Shown one piece after another: positions 7,826 through 16,255 of a stretch of DNA of 64,000 nt (within the stretch, counting starts at the first letter, position 1; the number at the start of each line of letters is the position of its first letter). This DNA comes from Lentzea fradiae. GTDB lineage: Bacteria; Actinomycetota; Actinomycetes; Mycobacteriales; Pseudonocardiaceae. Location: NCBI RefSeq assembly GCF_900100955.1, contig NZ_FNCC01000004.1:62001-126000 (forward strand). Direction: 5' to 3'. Both the position numbers and the translations under genes were made by a program. The notes below the pieces were generated by a model that was not told the origin of the DNA, searched no databases, and saw only the letters and a list, made by a program, of their open reading frames with translations.

Positions 7826-8689
7826 TCAGACGCCCATCGGGTGCCAGACCGTCTTCGTCTCCAGGTAGGCGCGGATGCGCGACAGGTCGGGCGTGACGGA
7901 GAAGTCCTCGCTCGCCTTGTTCCGCAGCACGCGCTTCACCGTGCCCGCCGCGGACCGCTGAAGGTCGGCGCGGATCGACTCCGGCGCACCGGTGAGGTCG
8001 AGCGCGTTCACGTCGGCGTGCGACGCGAGCCACGGCGCGATCTCCGCGGTGCGGCCGGTGATGATGTTGACGACGCCGCCGGGCACGTCGCTCGTGGCGA
8101 GCACCTCGGACAGCGTGATCGCGGGCAGCGGCCTGTCCTGCGAGGTGATGACCACGGCCGTGTTGCCGCTCGCGATCACCGGCGCGATCACCGACACCAG
8201 GCCCAGCAACGACGACTGCTGCGGCGCGAGCACCGCGACGACCCCCGTCGGTTCCGGCGTGGAGAACGAGAAGTACGGCCCGGCGACGGGGTTCGACGAC
8301 CCCAGCACGGCCGCGATCTTGTCCGTCCAGCCCGCGTACCAGACCCACCGGTCGATCGCGGTGTCCACGAGGGACTGCGCCTTCTTCAGCGCCACGCCCT
8401 CCGACGCCGCGACCTCGGTCGCGAACTGCTCGCGGCGGCCCTCCAGCACCTCGGCCACCCGGTACAGGACCTGGCCGCGGTTGTAGGCCGTGGCGCCGGA
8501 CCAGCCGGGGAACGCCTTGCGCGCGGCGGCGACCGCGTCACGGGCGTCCTTGCGCGAGCCCTGCGCCGCGTTGGCGAGGAAGGCGCCCTTCGAGTCGGTC
8601 ACCGGGTAGCTGCGGCCGGACTCCGACCGCGGGAACTTGCCACCGATGTAGAGCTTGTAGGTCTTCGCGACCGTGACGCGATCAGACAT
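7826..8689 (-). CDS. Aldehyde dehydrogenase-like half protein lacking the catalytic domain
   Basis: 287 aa from ATG 8689, which overlaps the upstream ALDH stop by 8 bp. It matches the N-terminal NAD-binding half of the ALDH superfamily (Y-I-G-G-K-F, A-F-P-G-W-S, P-T-G-V-V-A-V-L-A-P, G-N-T-A-V-V, D-V-P-G-G-V-V-N-I-I-T-G). It stops where E-L-G-G-K and the Cys nucleophile should follow and ends with ~45 unrelated residues. The Asn of P-W-N-F is replaced (A-P-Q-Q). It therefore cannot be a normal dehydrogenase. Close coupling to a complete ALDH suggests a partner or regulatory subunit (inference); a decayed duplicate is less likely because the frame is intact. Confidence 0.85.
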   Translation of the reverse strand: MSDRVTVAKTYKLYIGGKFPRSESGRSYPVTDSKGAFLANAAQGSRKDARDAVAAARKAFPGWSGATAYNRGQVLYRVAEVLEGRREQFATEVAASEGVALKKAQSLVDTAIDRWVWYAGWTDKIAAVLGSSNPVAGPYFSFSTPEPTGVVAVLAPQQSSLLGLVSVIAPVIASGNTAVVITSQDRPLPAITLSEVLATSDVPGGVVNIITGRTAEIAPWLASHADVNALDLTGAPESIRADLQRSAAGTVKRVLRNKASEDFSVTPDLSRIRAYLETKTVWHPMGV

Positions 8690-10109
8690 CGAGGTAAGCC
8701 TCCAGACCGGTGCGGCCGCCTTCACGGCCGAAGCCCGACTCCTGGTACCCGCCGAACGGCGCGGTCGGGTCGAAGCGGTTGAACGTGTTGGACCACACCA
8801 CGCCGGCGCGCATCCGCTGCGCCATCCAGAGGATGCGCGAGCCCTTCTCGGTCCAGATGCCCGCGGACAGGCCGTACGGCGTGTTGTTCGCCTTGGCCAC
8901 GGCCTCCTCCGGCGTGCGGAACGTCAGCACGGACAGCACCGGGCCGAAGATCTCCTCACGGGCGATGCGCATCGCCTGCGACACGTTGGAGAACACCGTG
9001 GGCGCGAAGAAGAAACCCTTGTCCGGCAACGGGCACGACGACGTCCAGCGCTGTGCGCCCTCGGCCTCGCCCGACTCGGTCAGCTCCTTGATCTTGGCGA
9101 GCTGCTCGCGCGAGTTGATCGCGCCGACGTCGGTGTTCTTGTCCAGCGGGTCGCCGACGCGCAGCGTCGACACGCGGGCGTGCAGCTTCTCCAGCAGCTC
9201 GTCGGCGATCGACTCCTGCACCAGCAGCCGCGAGCCCGCGCAGCAGACGTGGCCCTGGTTGAAGAAGATGCCGTTGACGATGCCCTCGACGGCCTGGTCG
9301 AGCGGGGCGTCGTCGAACACGATGTTCGCGGCCTTGCCGCCCAGCTCCAGCGTGAGCTTCTTGTCCGTGCCCGCGAGCTGTCCCTGGATGATCTTGCCGA
9401 CGTCGGTCGAGCCGGTGAAGGCGACCTTGTTCACGTCCTCGTGCCCGACCAGCGCCGCGCCGACGTCACCGGCGCCGGGGATGATGTTCACGACACCCGG
9501 CGGCAGGTCGCACTGCGCGATGATGTCGGCCAGCACCAGCGCCGTGAGCGGCGTCGTCTCGGCGGGCTTGAGCACCACCGTGTTGCCGCACGCGAGGGCG
9601 GGCGCGATCTTCCACGCGGCCATCAGCAGCGGGAAGTTCCACGGGATCACCTGGCCGGCGACGCCCAGCGGCTTCGGGTCGGGCCCGTAGCCCGCGTGGT
9701 CGAGCTTGTCCGCCCAGCCCGCGTGGTAGAAGAAGTGCGAGGCGGCCGTCGGCACGTCGACGTCGCGCGACTCCTTGATGGGCTTGCCGTTGTCGAGCGT
9801 CTCCAGCACCGCGAGCTCACGGCCGCGTTCCTGGATCTGCCGCGCGATCCGGTAGATGTACTTGGCGCGCTCGCTGCCCGGCATCTTCGACCACACGCGG
9901 TCGTAGGCCCTGCGGGCCGCCTTCACGGCGGTGTCCACATCGGACTGCGAAGCCGTGGAGACCTCCGCGAGCACCTCTTCGGTGGCGGGGTTGACGGTCT
10001 TGAGCGGCTCGCCGGAGCCCTCGACGAACTGGCCGTCGACGAACATCCGGTAGTTCGGCCTGAGGTTCGCGATGTCCCGCGACTCGGGCGCGGGGGCGTA
10101 TTCCCACAT
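8682..10109 (-). CDS. NAD(P)-dependent aldehyde dehydrogenase
   Basis: 475 aa, full length for the family. It has P-W-N-F-P (Asn158, oxyanion hole), G-N-T-V-V-L-K-P for cofactor binding, F-T-G-S-T-D-V-G, general base Glu255 in L-E-L-G-G-K and nucleophile Cys289/290 in G-H-V-C-C-A-G-S-R. It oxidises an aldehyde to the acid. Its place directly after deoC (4 bp gap) suggests it removes acetaldehyde released from deoxyribose 5-phosphate; that substrate is inferred from context. Confidence 0.93.
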   Translation of the reverse strand: MWEYAPAPESRDIANLRPNYRMFVDGQFVEGSGEPLKTVNPATEEVLAEVSTASQSDVDTAVKAARRAYDRVWSKMPGSERAKYIYRIARQIQERGRELAVLETLDNGKPIKESRDVDVPTAASHFFYHAGWADKLDHAGYGPDPKPLGVAGQVIPWNFPLLMAAWKIAPALACGNTVVLKPAETTPLTALVLADIIAQCDLPPGVVNIIPGAGDVGAALVGHEDVNKVAFTGSTDVGKIIQGQLAGTDKKLTLELGGKAANIVFDDAPLDQAVEGIVNGIFFNQGHVCCAGSRLLVQESIADELLEKLHARVSTLRVGDPLDKNTDVGAINSREQLAKIKELTESGEAEGAQRWTSSCPLPDKGFFFAPTVFSNVSQAMRIAREEIFGPVLSVLTFRTPEEAVAKANNTPYGLSAGIWTEKGSRILWMAQRMRAGVVWSNTFNRFDPTAPFGGYQESGFGREGGRTGLEAYLDV

Positions 10110-10113
10110 GTCT

Positions 10114-11070
10114 TCAGTCCACCGTCACGTAGTCCGGGCCGCTGTAGTGGCCGTCCAACTGGGTCCGCCGCTGCATGAGCAGGTCGTTCAGCAACGTCGA
10201 CGCGCCGAACCGGAAGAGGTGCGGGTCGAGCCACTCGGGCCCGGCCACCTCGTTCACGGCCACCAGGAACTTGATCGCGTCCTTGGTCGTGCGGATGCCG
10301 CCGGCGGGCTTCACCCCGCGCAGCTCGCCGGTCTGGGACTTCCAGTCCCGCACCGCCTGCAGCATCACGTGCGTCACCGGCAGCGTCGCGGCGGGCTGCA
10401 CCTTGCCGGTCGAGGTCTTGATGAAGTCGCCACCGGCCAGCAGCGCGAGCCACGACGCGCGGCGCACGTTGTCGTAGGTCACCAGCTCGCCGGTCTCCAG
10501 GATGACCTTGAGGTGCGCGTCCCCGCAGGCTTGTTTGACCTGCGCGATCTCCTCGAAGACCTGCCCGTACCGCCCGGACAGGAACGCGCCGCGGTCGATC
10601 ACCATGTCGACCTCGGAAGCGCCCTGCTCCACGGCGAACCGGGTGTCGGCGAGCTTGATGTCGAGCGTGCTGCGCCCGCTGGGGAACGCCGTCGCGACGC
10701 TGGCGACGTTGATGCCCGTGCCCACCAGCTCGTCCGCGGCCGTCTTCACCATGTCGGGGTAGACGCACACCGCGGCGACCTTCGGCACGTCCGGCCGCTC
10801 GGGGTCGGGCCTGCGCGCCTTGGCGGCGAGGCCGCGCACCTTGCCGGGGGTGTCGGCGCCTTCGAGGGTGGTGAGGTCCACCATGCTGATCGCCAGGTCG
10901 ATGGCGTGCAGCTTGGCGGCCTTCTTGATGCTCCGCGTGCCGAGGCCCGCGGCTCGTTGCTCGACGCCGACCTGGTCGACGCCGGGGAGCCCGTGCAGGA
11001 AACGCCGCAGCGACGATTCGTCGCGCACGGCGTCAGCCAGGGCCGACGGCAGTGTCGTTGGAGCAGCCAT
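10114..11070 (-). CDS. deoC: Deoxyribose-phosphate aldolase
   Basis: 318 aa. Cleaves 2-deoxy-D-ribose 5-phosphate to glyceraldehyde 3-phosphate and acetaldehyde by a Schiff-base mechanism. Lys218 in D-F-I-K-T-S-T-G-K is the Schiff-base lysine. E-V-D-M-V-I-D and K-V-I-L-E-T-G supply the other conserved active-site residues. It is longer than the ~220-250 aa bacterial form, with about 60 extra residues at the N-terminus, as in many actinobacterial and animal-type enzymes. First gene of a deoC-ALDH-ALDH-like operon for deoxynucleoside carbon, consistent with punA and pmmB nearby. Confidence 0.95.
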   Translation of the reverse strand: MAAPTTLPSALADAVRDESSLRRFLHGLPGVDQVGVEQRAAGLGTRSIKKAAKLHAIDLAISMVDLTTLEGADTPGKVRGLAAKARRPDPERPDVPKVAAVCVYPDMVKTAADELVGTGINVASVATAFPSGRSTLDIKLADTRFAVEQGASEVDMVIDRGAFLSGRYGQVFEEIAQVKQACGDAHLKVILETGELVTYDNVRRASWLALLAGGDFIKTSTGKVQPAATLPVTHVMLQAVRDWKSQTGELRGVKPAGGIRTTKDAIKFLVAVNEVAGPEWLDPHLFRFGASTLLNDLLMQRRTQLDGHYSGPDYVTVD

Positions 11071-11155
11071 GCGTGCGAGTCTAAGCGGAATGGGACGGCC
11101 GTCCTAAGTGAGACGGTTTCCGCAGCTCAGACCTTGTGCGCGCACGCTGCGCCGG

Positions 11156-11809
11156 TCACTCCAGCAGCTCGCGCAGCAGGCCCTTCTTTTTCTTCTTCGG
11201 CCCCTTCACCTCGACCCCGCCCATGATGGCGAGCCCGGTGATCCGCACGGTCGGCGCGCCGGGGATGTGCGGGCGGCTGGGCACCCGGTCCTCGAAGGCG
11301 CCCATGAACCCGAACCCGTCGACGCTCACGTTGATGTCCTCGGGCACCCGGATCTCCACGCCGCCCCAGAACGCGAAGCAGCTGATGGTGACCTCCTGCT
11401 CGGCGAACCGGGCGTGCGTGAGGTCGATCTCGACGCCGCCCATGACCGCGACGGCGTTGTGCGTGCGGGGGACGACCCACTGGCCCTTGCGGTTGACGCC
11501 GGACCAGAAGGCGACGGAGACGGCACTGCCGGGCGTGCCGCCGACGCGCGGGCTCGCCACCGGGTGCTGCTGCGCCGTCATGGCCGTCATCTGGGGCTGC
11601 TGCACGCCGCTCAGCACCAGGTCGGCGGTGATCGGGGCCAGCTCGCCGTAGGTCTTGGCGGCGTAGACGGCGGCGAGGCGTTCGTCCAGCTCGTGGATGT
11701 CCAGGCGGCCCTCCGCCGTCGCCTGGTGCAGCACCTGCGCGATCCGTTCCCGATCGGCGTCGGAGGCGCGCAGGTTGCTCTGGTCAGCCGGTACCAGCTC
11801 GTCGCTCAC
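11156..11809 (-). CDS. DUF1707 protein with LiaF-like C-terminal domain
   Basis: 217 aa. Residues ~12-65 are the DUF1707/SHOCT-like domain (L-R-A-S-D-A-D-R-E-R-I-A-x-x-L and A-E-G-R-L-D-I-H-E-L-D-E-R). The C-terminal ~100 residues (H-N-A-V-A-V-M-G-G-V-E-I-D-L, F-W-G-G-V-E-I-R-V-P, G-F-M-G-A-F-E-D) repeat the beta-helix turns of the cell-wall-active antibiotic response domain of LiaF/VraT. It ends in a lysine run (K-K-K-K-K). In Firmicutes LiaF inhibits the LiaRS system; here the link is family-based inference. No membrane helix is evident. Confidence 0.82.
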   Translation of the reverse strand: MSDELVPADQSNLRASDADRERIAQVLHQATAEGRLDIHELDERLAAVYAAKTYGELAPITADLVLSGVQQPQMTAMTAQQHPVASPRVGGTPGSAVSVAFWSGVNRKGQWVVPRTHNAVAVMGGVEIDLTHARFAEQEVTISCFAFWGGVEIRVPEDINVSVDGFGFMGAFEDRVPSRPHIPGAPTVRITGLAIMGGVEVKGPKKKKKGLLRELLE

Positions 11810-11828
11810 CCGAACGAGTCTAGTAGGG

Positions 11829-12026
11829 CTATTTCCTGTTCGGTGCGTACTTGACCGTGATCGCGAGGGCCGCGAGCAGGACGAGCGCTATCGCGCAGGC
11901 GAGGGCCGGGCTGTAGGTCCACGTGAGCGGCAGCACGCCGATGACCACGGCGAGTGGCGCCGACACCGCCAGGATGACCAGGGGTGACTCCACCCACTGA
12001 GTAGCGTGTTTCTGCTTGATCGTCAC
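11829..12026 (-). CDS. Small two-helix membrane protein, unknown function
   Basis: 65 aa from GTG 12026, chosen because GGAGG sits 6 nt upstream; an in-frame ATG at 12047 has no such site. Two hydrophobic helices (about residues 14-33 and 37-56) are separated by T-W-T-Y-S-P, with basic ends. I recognise no family. It lies 19 bp upstream of the DUF1707/LiaF-like gene on the same strand and may be cotranscribed. Confidence 0.6.
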   Translation of the reverse strand: MTIKQKHATQWVESPLVILAVSAPLAVVIGVLPLTWTYSPALACAIALVLLAALAITVKYAPNRK

Positions 12027-12142
12027 CGCACACCTCCGCGTCCGCACCTGCTACGAGACACTTCGGTGCCGGAACGCCCGTTCCGCATTCCCGGAACGGG
12101 TTGCGGAGGTCCTGGATCGGGTGGTGACGGACCGTTCCCGGC

Positions 12143-13135
12143 TCAGGCGGCCGGTTGCCGCGGCGGCAGACCCGCCGCCCGGTAGGCCGCGTCCACCACC
12201 GTCATGGTGCGCACGGCGTCGTCGGCGGTGGTCGGGAACGGCTTGCCGTGCAGGACCGCGGCGGTGAACGCGTCGAGCTGGTAGGCGTAGGTCGAGCGGC
12301 GGCCGAACGTCTCGGTCGTGCTCCTGTCCTTGAGCCGCAACGACAAGCGGTGCAGCAACTGCGGGCCGAGCGGGTTGAACACGCTGAGCCTGCCGTTCTC
12401 GCCGATGGCCTTCAGGGACAGCTTGAGCACCGCCGACGACCACAGCGACGCGTGCACGGAACCCGTGTGGCCCGAGGGGAAGCGCAGCGACGCGCGCATC
12501 GCCCGGTCGATCGACGGACCGCGCAGCAACGCCCGTGCCGAGCGCACTTCGGGTTCCTCGCCACCGAGCAGGCGGACCATGTGCACGGCGTAGCAGCCCG
12601 CGTCCATCATCGCGCCGCCGGCGAGCCCGTAGTCGTAGCGGATGTCGGAGAACACCGGCAGCGGGAAGCAGACAGACGCCTCCACGTGCCGCAGCGGGCC
12701 CAGCACGCCGGACCGGACGATCTCGTCCACGCGCACCGCCAGCGGGTGGTAGCGGTAGTGGAACGCCTCCATGACGACGAGGCCCGACGCGTTCGCGGCC
12801 GCGGCGACCTCGGCGGCCTCGGTCGCGTTGGCGGTGAAGGGTTTCTCGCACAGCACGTGCTTGCCCGCCGCCAGCGCGGCGAGCGTCCACCTGCCGTGCA
12901 GGCCGTTGGGCAGCGGGTTGTAGACGGCGTCCACGGCCGGGTCGGCGAGCAGGTCCTCGTACGAGCCGTGCACGCGGGCGATGCCGTGCTTGTCCGCGAA
13001 CTCCTGGGCGCGGGACGCGGACCGCGCGGCGACGGCCACGACCTCGGCGACGGTCGACGACCGGGCGGGCCTGATGACGGCGGCCGGTGTGATCTTGGCG
13101 GCGCCGAGCACCCCGATGCGCACGTGGTCTGCCAT
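12143..13135 (-). CDS. Gfo/Idh/MocA family oxidoreductase
   Basis: 330 aa from ATG 13135. The N-terminal Rossmann fold opens I-G-V-L-G-A-A-K-I-T and contains Y-N-P-L-P-N-G-L-H and the family signature G-K-H-V-L-C-E-K-P-F-T, whose Lys orients the nicotinamide ring. The C-terminal half is the GFO/IDH dimerisation sheet (M-E-A-F-H-Y-R-Y-H-P and Y-D-Y-G-L-A-G-G-A-M-M-D-A-G-C-Y). These enzymes oxidise or reduce sugar hydroxyls with NAD(P). Substrate cannot be read from sequence. Single gene, divergent from upp. Confidence 0.9.
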   Translation of the reverse strand: MADHVRIGVLGAAKITPAAVIRPARSSTVAEVVAVAARSASRAQEFADKHGIARVHGSYEDLLADPAVDAVYNPLPNGLHGRWTLAALAAGKHVLCEKPFTANATEAAEVAAAANASGLVVMEAFHYRYHPLAVRVDEIVRSGVLGPLRHVEASVCFPLPVFSDIRYDYGLAGGAMMDAGCYAVHMVRLLGGEEPEVRSARALLRGPSIDRAMRASLRFPSGHTGSVHASLWSSAVLKLSLKAIGENGRLSVFNPLGPQLLHRLSLRLKDRSTTETFGRRSTYAYQLDAFTAAVLHGKPFPTTADDAVRTMTVVDAAYRAAGLPPRQPAA

Positions 13136-13263
13136 CCGGCTGACCCTACACGCGTGGTTAACGCCGTTCACTCCGCCAGAACGGTCATCCCGGCCGCGTC
13201 CACTCAGGACGGCGCGCTCCGTCGCGGCGCCCACCGGTTCTCCCAGCCGTTACCGTGTCCGGC

Positions 13264-13887
13264 ATGGACGTCCTGGTCGTCGATCACCCGCTCGCCAAGG
13301 CGAGACTCACCACCATGCGCGACGCGCGCACGGACAACGCCGCCTTCCGCGCGGCGTTGCAGGAACTCACCGTGATGCTGGTCTACGAGGCCATGCGCGA
13401 GGCCCCGCTGCGGGAGGACCGCACGCACACGCCGGTCGCCCGCACCACCGGCCACCGGCTGGCGAACCCGCCGCTGCTCGTGCCGGTGCTGCGCGCCGGT
13501 CTGGGCATGGCCGACCAGGCGCACAAGCTGATCCCGGACGCCCAGATGGGGTTCGTGGGGCTCGCGCGCGACGAGGAGACGTTGCAGCCGACGCCGTACA
13601 TGGAGTCGCTGCCGGAGGACCTCGCCGGACGGCCGGTGCTGGTGCTCGACCCGATGCTCGCGACGGGCGGGTCGATGGCCTACACGATCCGGCTGCTGAC
13701 CCAGCGCGGCGCGACCGACGTGACGGCGGTGTGCGTGCTCGCGGCGCCGGAGGGCATCAACCACCTGGAGGACTCGAAGCTCCCGGTCCGCCTCGTCACG
13801 GCGTCGGTCGACGAGCGGCTCAACGACTCCGGCTTCATCGTCCCCGGACTGGGTGACGCCGGTGACCGTCTGTACGGGGCGGTTTAG
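13264..13887 (+). CDS. upp: Uracil phosphoribosyltransferase
   Basis: 207 aa from ATG 13264 (a GTG at 13255 is an alternative). Converts uracil and PRPP to UMP in pyrimidine salvage. N-terminal [16 protein letters not shown], the [10 protein letters not shown] loop and the PRPP-binding [12 protein letters not shown] are diagnostic, and the uracil-binding C-terminus [11 protein letters not shown] is present. In M. tuberculosis upp also sits beside pmmB and deoD; here the same genes are separated by a ~6 kb insertion. Confidence 0.97.
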   Translation: MDVLVVDHPLAKARLTTMRDARTDNAAFRAALQELTVMLVYEAMREAPLREDRTHTPVARTTGHRLANPPLLVPVLRAGLGMADQAHKLIPDAQMGFVGLARDEETLQPTPYMESLPEDLAGRPVLVLDPMLATGGSMAYTIRLLTQRGATDVTAVCVLAAPEGINHLEDSKLPVRLVTASVDERLNDSGFIVPGLGDAGDRLYGAV

Positions 13888-13911
13888 GACATACCTCCGA
13901 TCGGCCGTAGC

Positions 13912-13953
13912 AATGGTCTAGACCTCAGCTCTATCGTGCTGTGGACCAGACCA
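13912..13953 (+). promoter_or_regulatory. Two DasR-type operator candidates upstream of the chitinase gene
   Basis: TGGTCTAGACC (13914-13924) matches the core of the Streptomyces DasR responsive element (consensus core TGGTCTAGACCA). A second, weaker copy TGGACCAGACCA lies at 13942-13953, 28 bp away. They sit 29-70 bp upstream of the chitinase ATG, where DasR repression and N-acetylglucosamine induction would act. The consensus is from memory of Streptomyces work; the regulator gene is not in the window. Confidence 0.65.
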
Positions 13954-13981
13954 CCGCTGCCGCGACCGACTTAGGAGAACC

Positions 13982-15274
13982 ATGTCCGGACGGAGATGGG
14001 GTGTCGCCGCCCTGGCGGTCGGCGCCCTGTCAGCGTCGCTGGCCGTCGTGCCCGCGAACGCCGACGCCGAGACCAAGGGCCACCACGGTTTCTCGAAGAC
14101 CCGCACCGTCGGGTACTTCATCCAGTGGGGCGTGTACGGCCGGGACTTCCGGGTCAAGAACCTCGTGGACAGCGGGGCCGCCGCGCGGCTCACGCACCTC
14201 AACTACGCCTTCGGTTTCCTCGACGAGTCCGGCAAGTGCGTCAGCGCCGACCCGTGGGCCGACTGGCAGATGCCCTACACGGCCGAGCAGTCCGTGAGCG
14301 GCAAGGCCGACGAGCCGGGCCAGGTGCTGATGGGCAACCTGAACCAGCTCAAGCAGCTGAAGGCCCGCTACCCCAAGCTGAAGGTCAACATCTCGCTGGG
14401 CGGCTGGACCGGTTCGCGGTACTTCTCCAACGCCGCGCTGACGCCCGAGTCGCGCGCAGCGCACGTCAAGTCGTGCACCGACATGTGGATCAAGGGCAAC
14501 CTGCCCGGTCTGCCGGAGGGCGCCGCGAAGGGCGTCTTCGACGGTATCGACCTCGACTGGGAATGGCCCGGCAGCAACGGCAACATGGAACCGCCCAACG
14601 TGGTGCGCCCCGAGGACAAGCGGAACTTCACCAAGCTGCTCGCCGAGTACCGGCGGCAGATGGGCTGGAACCGCGACCTGACCGCGTTCCTGCCGGCCGA
14701 CCCCAAGCAGGTCGACGCGGGCTTCGAGGTCGCGAAGGTGTTCACCTACCTCACCTTCGGCACCCTGCAGGGCTACGACTACCACGGCGCGTGGGACCCG
14801 GAGGCCAACCAGCAGTCCGCGCTGCGCGTGCCCAAGGGCGACCCGGCACAGTTCGAGTTCAGCTCCGAGGTGACCGTCAACGCGTGGCTGCGCCGCGGCG
14901 CCCCGCGCTCGAAGGCCGTGCTCGGCGTCCCGTTCTACGGCCGTGGCTGGACCGGCGTCGCACCGGGCAAGCGCCACGGCCTGTTCGGCACCGGCACGCC
15001 CGCGCCCGCCACCTACGAAGCGGGCTACGAGGACTTCAAGGTCATCAAGACCAAGCTCGCCGACAAGAAGTTCAAGATTCATCGCGACGAACGCGCGGGC
15101 TTCGCGTGGATCTACGACGGCACGACGTGGTGGACCTACGACGACGCCACCGAGATGAAGCGCAAGGCGCGCTTCATCAACGACAACCGGCTGGGTGGCG
15201 CCATGATCTGGTCGCTCGACGGTGACACCGCCGACGGCGAGCTGGTCAAGGCGCTCGCCAAAGCCCTCAAGTGA
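13982..15274 (+). CDS. Secreted chitinase, glycoside hydrolase family 18
   Basis: 430 aa with a signal peptide (basic M-S-G-R-R-W, hydrophobic core to ~25, cleavage probably after A-N-A). Single GH18 barrel: S-L-G-G-W beta strand at ~138-142 and the catalytic D-x-x-D-x-D-x-E series Asp187, Asp190, Asp192, Glu194, Glu194 being the acid. W-S-L-D-G-D near the C-terminus closes the barrel. It has no carbohydrate-binding module. Hydrolyses beta-1,4 bonds of chitin outside the cell. Start fixed by AGGAG 4 nt upstream. Two DasR-like operators precede it. Confidence 0.95.
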   Translation: MSGRRWGVAALAVGALSASLAVVPANADAETKGHHGFSKTRTVGYFIQWGVYGRDFRVKNLVDSGAAARLTHLNYAFGFLDESGKCVSADPWADWQMPYTAEQSVSGKADEPGQVLMGNLNQLKQLKARYPKLKVNISLGGWTGSRYFSNAALTPESRAAHVKSCTDMWIKGNLPGLPEGAAKGVFDGIDLDWEWPGSNGNMEPPNVVRPEDKRNFTKLLAEYRRQMGWNRDLTAFLPADPKQVDAGFEVAKVFTYLTFGTLQGYDYHGAWDPEANQQSALRVPKGDPAQFEFSSEVTVNAWLRRGAPRSKAVLGVPFYGRGWTGVAPGKRHGLFGTGTPAPATYEAGYEDFKVIKTKLADKKFKIHRDERAGFAWIYDGTTWWTYDDATEMKRKARFINDNRLGGAMIWSLDGDTADGELVKALAKALK

Positions 15275-15306
15275 ACGATCCTGCAAGTGAGGCCGCACAG
15301 GTAGAC

Positions 15307-15329
15307 GAACTGTCCTAACAGGACAGTTC
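15307..15329. promoter_or_regulatory. Perfect 10-bp-arm palindrome at the tetR-like gene 3' end
   Basis: GAACTGTCCT, loop AAC, AGGACAGTTC. It overlaps the stop codon of the TetR-like gene between two convergent genes. It may act as a bidirectional terminator stem, but the low GC and short loop look equally like a TetR operator. Confidence 0.6.
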
Positions 15330-15960
15330 AGCGGGTCCGGGGAGGTTTCGCGGCGGCCGCCTCCCCGGATTCCGTTGTCCTCGCGAGCCATCCGCGGCCG
15401 TGCGCGCGCAGCGCCAGCTCGTACGTGGTGGCCGCGTCCACGCCGCGAGGCAGGTTCCCGTTGAGCTCCAGGCTCACCAGGCCGTGCGCGATGCCCCACA
15501 TCGACATCGCGATCAGCTCCGGGTCCTCGCCGCGGAACACGCCGGTCTCGATCGCCCGCCGCACCGCGTCCCGCACCGGCGCGAACGTCCGCCCGGCGGC
15601 GCGGCTCATCTCCTTCGTCGGCGCGACGACCTTCGCGTAGAGCACCGAGTAGAACTGCGGGTCCGCGAGCGCGCTGCGCCGGTACGCGAGCCCGATCTGG
15701 ACGAGGTCCTCCGCCGGGTCGCCGGTGGCCGGAACAGCGGCCAGGTAGGTGCCGAACCTCGTGAACGCCTCGTCGTAGAGAGCCTCGAGAAGTGCCGGTT
15801 TCCCGCCGAAGAGCGAGTAGACGGCTGTGGTCGAGGTGTTGACGTCCGTCGCGATCCTGCGCAGGCTGACTGCGGCGGGACCCTCGGTGCTGAGGAGCTC
15901 GCCCGCCCGTTCGAGCAGACGCCGCCGCAGCGCGTCGTCGTGCGTCCTGGGCCTGGGCAT
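15328..15960 (-). CDS. TetR/AcrR family regulator with WHG-type C-terminal domain
   Basis: 210 aa. The N-terminal helix-turn-helix is clear: L-L-E-R-A-G-E-L-L, then V-S-L-R-R-I-A-T-D-V-N-T-S-T-T-A-V-Y-S-L-F-G-G-K-P-A-L-L-E-A-L-Y. The C-terminal half (Y-R-R-S-A-L-A-D-P-Q-F-Y-S-V-L-Y, then M-W-G-I-A-H-G-L-V-S-L-E-L) is the WHG-containing ligand-binding domain. Target and ligand are unknown. It is convergent with the chitinase and divergent from the ribbon-helix-helix/Doc-like pair. A palindrome overlaps its stop codon, and a related TCCTAAC-containing sequence lies just upstream of its start. Confidence 0.92.
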   Translation of the reverse strand: MPRPRTHDDALRRRLLERAGELLSTEGPAAVSLRRIATDVNTSTTAVYSLFGGKPALLEALYDEAFTRFGTYLAAVPATGDPAEDLVQIGLAYRRSALADPQFYSVLYAKVVAPTKEMSRAAGRTFAPVRDAVRRAIETGVFRGEDPELIAMSMWGIAHGLVSLELNGNLPRGVDAATTYELALRAHGRGWLARTTESGEAAAAKPPRTR

Positions 15961-16016
15961 CGGGCAATCCTAACGGGCACTGGCCTCCGTGGTATCACAT
16001 TGGTACCGTGGTGCGA

Positions 16017-16223
16017 ATGGCGATGACGTTGCGGTTGACCGAAGAGGAGAACCAGCGCCTCGCTGAACTGGCGCAGGCCGAAGGCCGGTCCAAGCAGGAG
16101 GTCGTGCGCCTGGCGATCGCGGAGCGTTACCGGCGGATGCAGCAGGAAGAGCAGCTCGGAGAGGTCTTGGGGAGAGTGCTGCCCAAGTACCGAGGTCTTT
16201 TGGATAGGCTCGGATCCTCCTGA
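16017..16223 (+). CDS. Ribbon-helix-helix (CopG-type) antitoxin-like protein
   Basis: 68 aa from ATG 16017 (GTG 16008 and ATG 16023 also possible). The strand M-T-L-R-L-T-E-E-E followed by helices N-Q-R-L-A-E-L-A-Q-A-E-G-R-S-K-Q-E-V-V and a basic tail is a standard ribbon-helix-helix fold, with the strand contacting DNA as a dimer. The charged C-terminal ~25 residues would wrap the partner toxin. A Doc-like gene follows 32 bp downstream, the usual antitoxin-first order. Autoregulation is expected for the family but no operator was identified. Confidence 0.8.
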   Translation: MAMTLRLTEEENQRLAELAQAEGRSKQEVVRLAIAERYRRMQQEEQLGEVLGRVLPKYRGLLDRLGSS

Positions 16224-16255
16224 AACTGTCGTACCTCTCTGATCAACTGGGTGCT

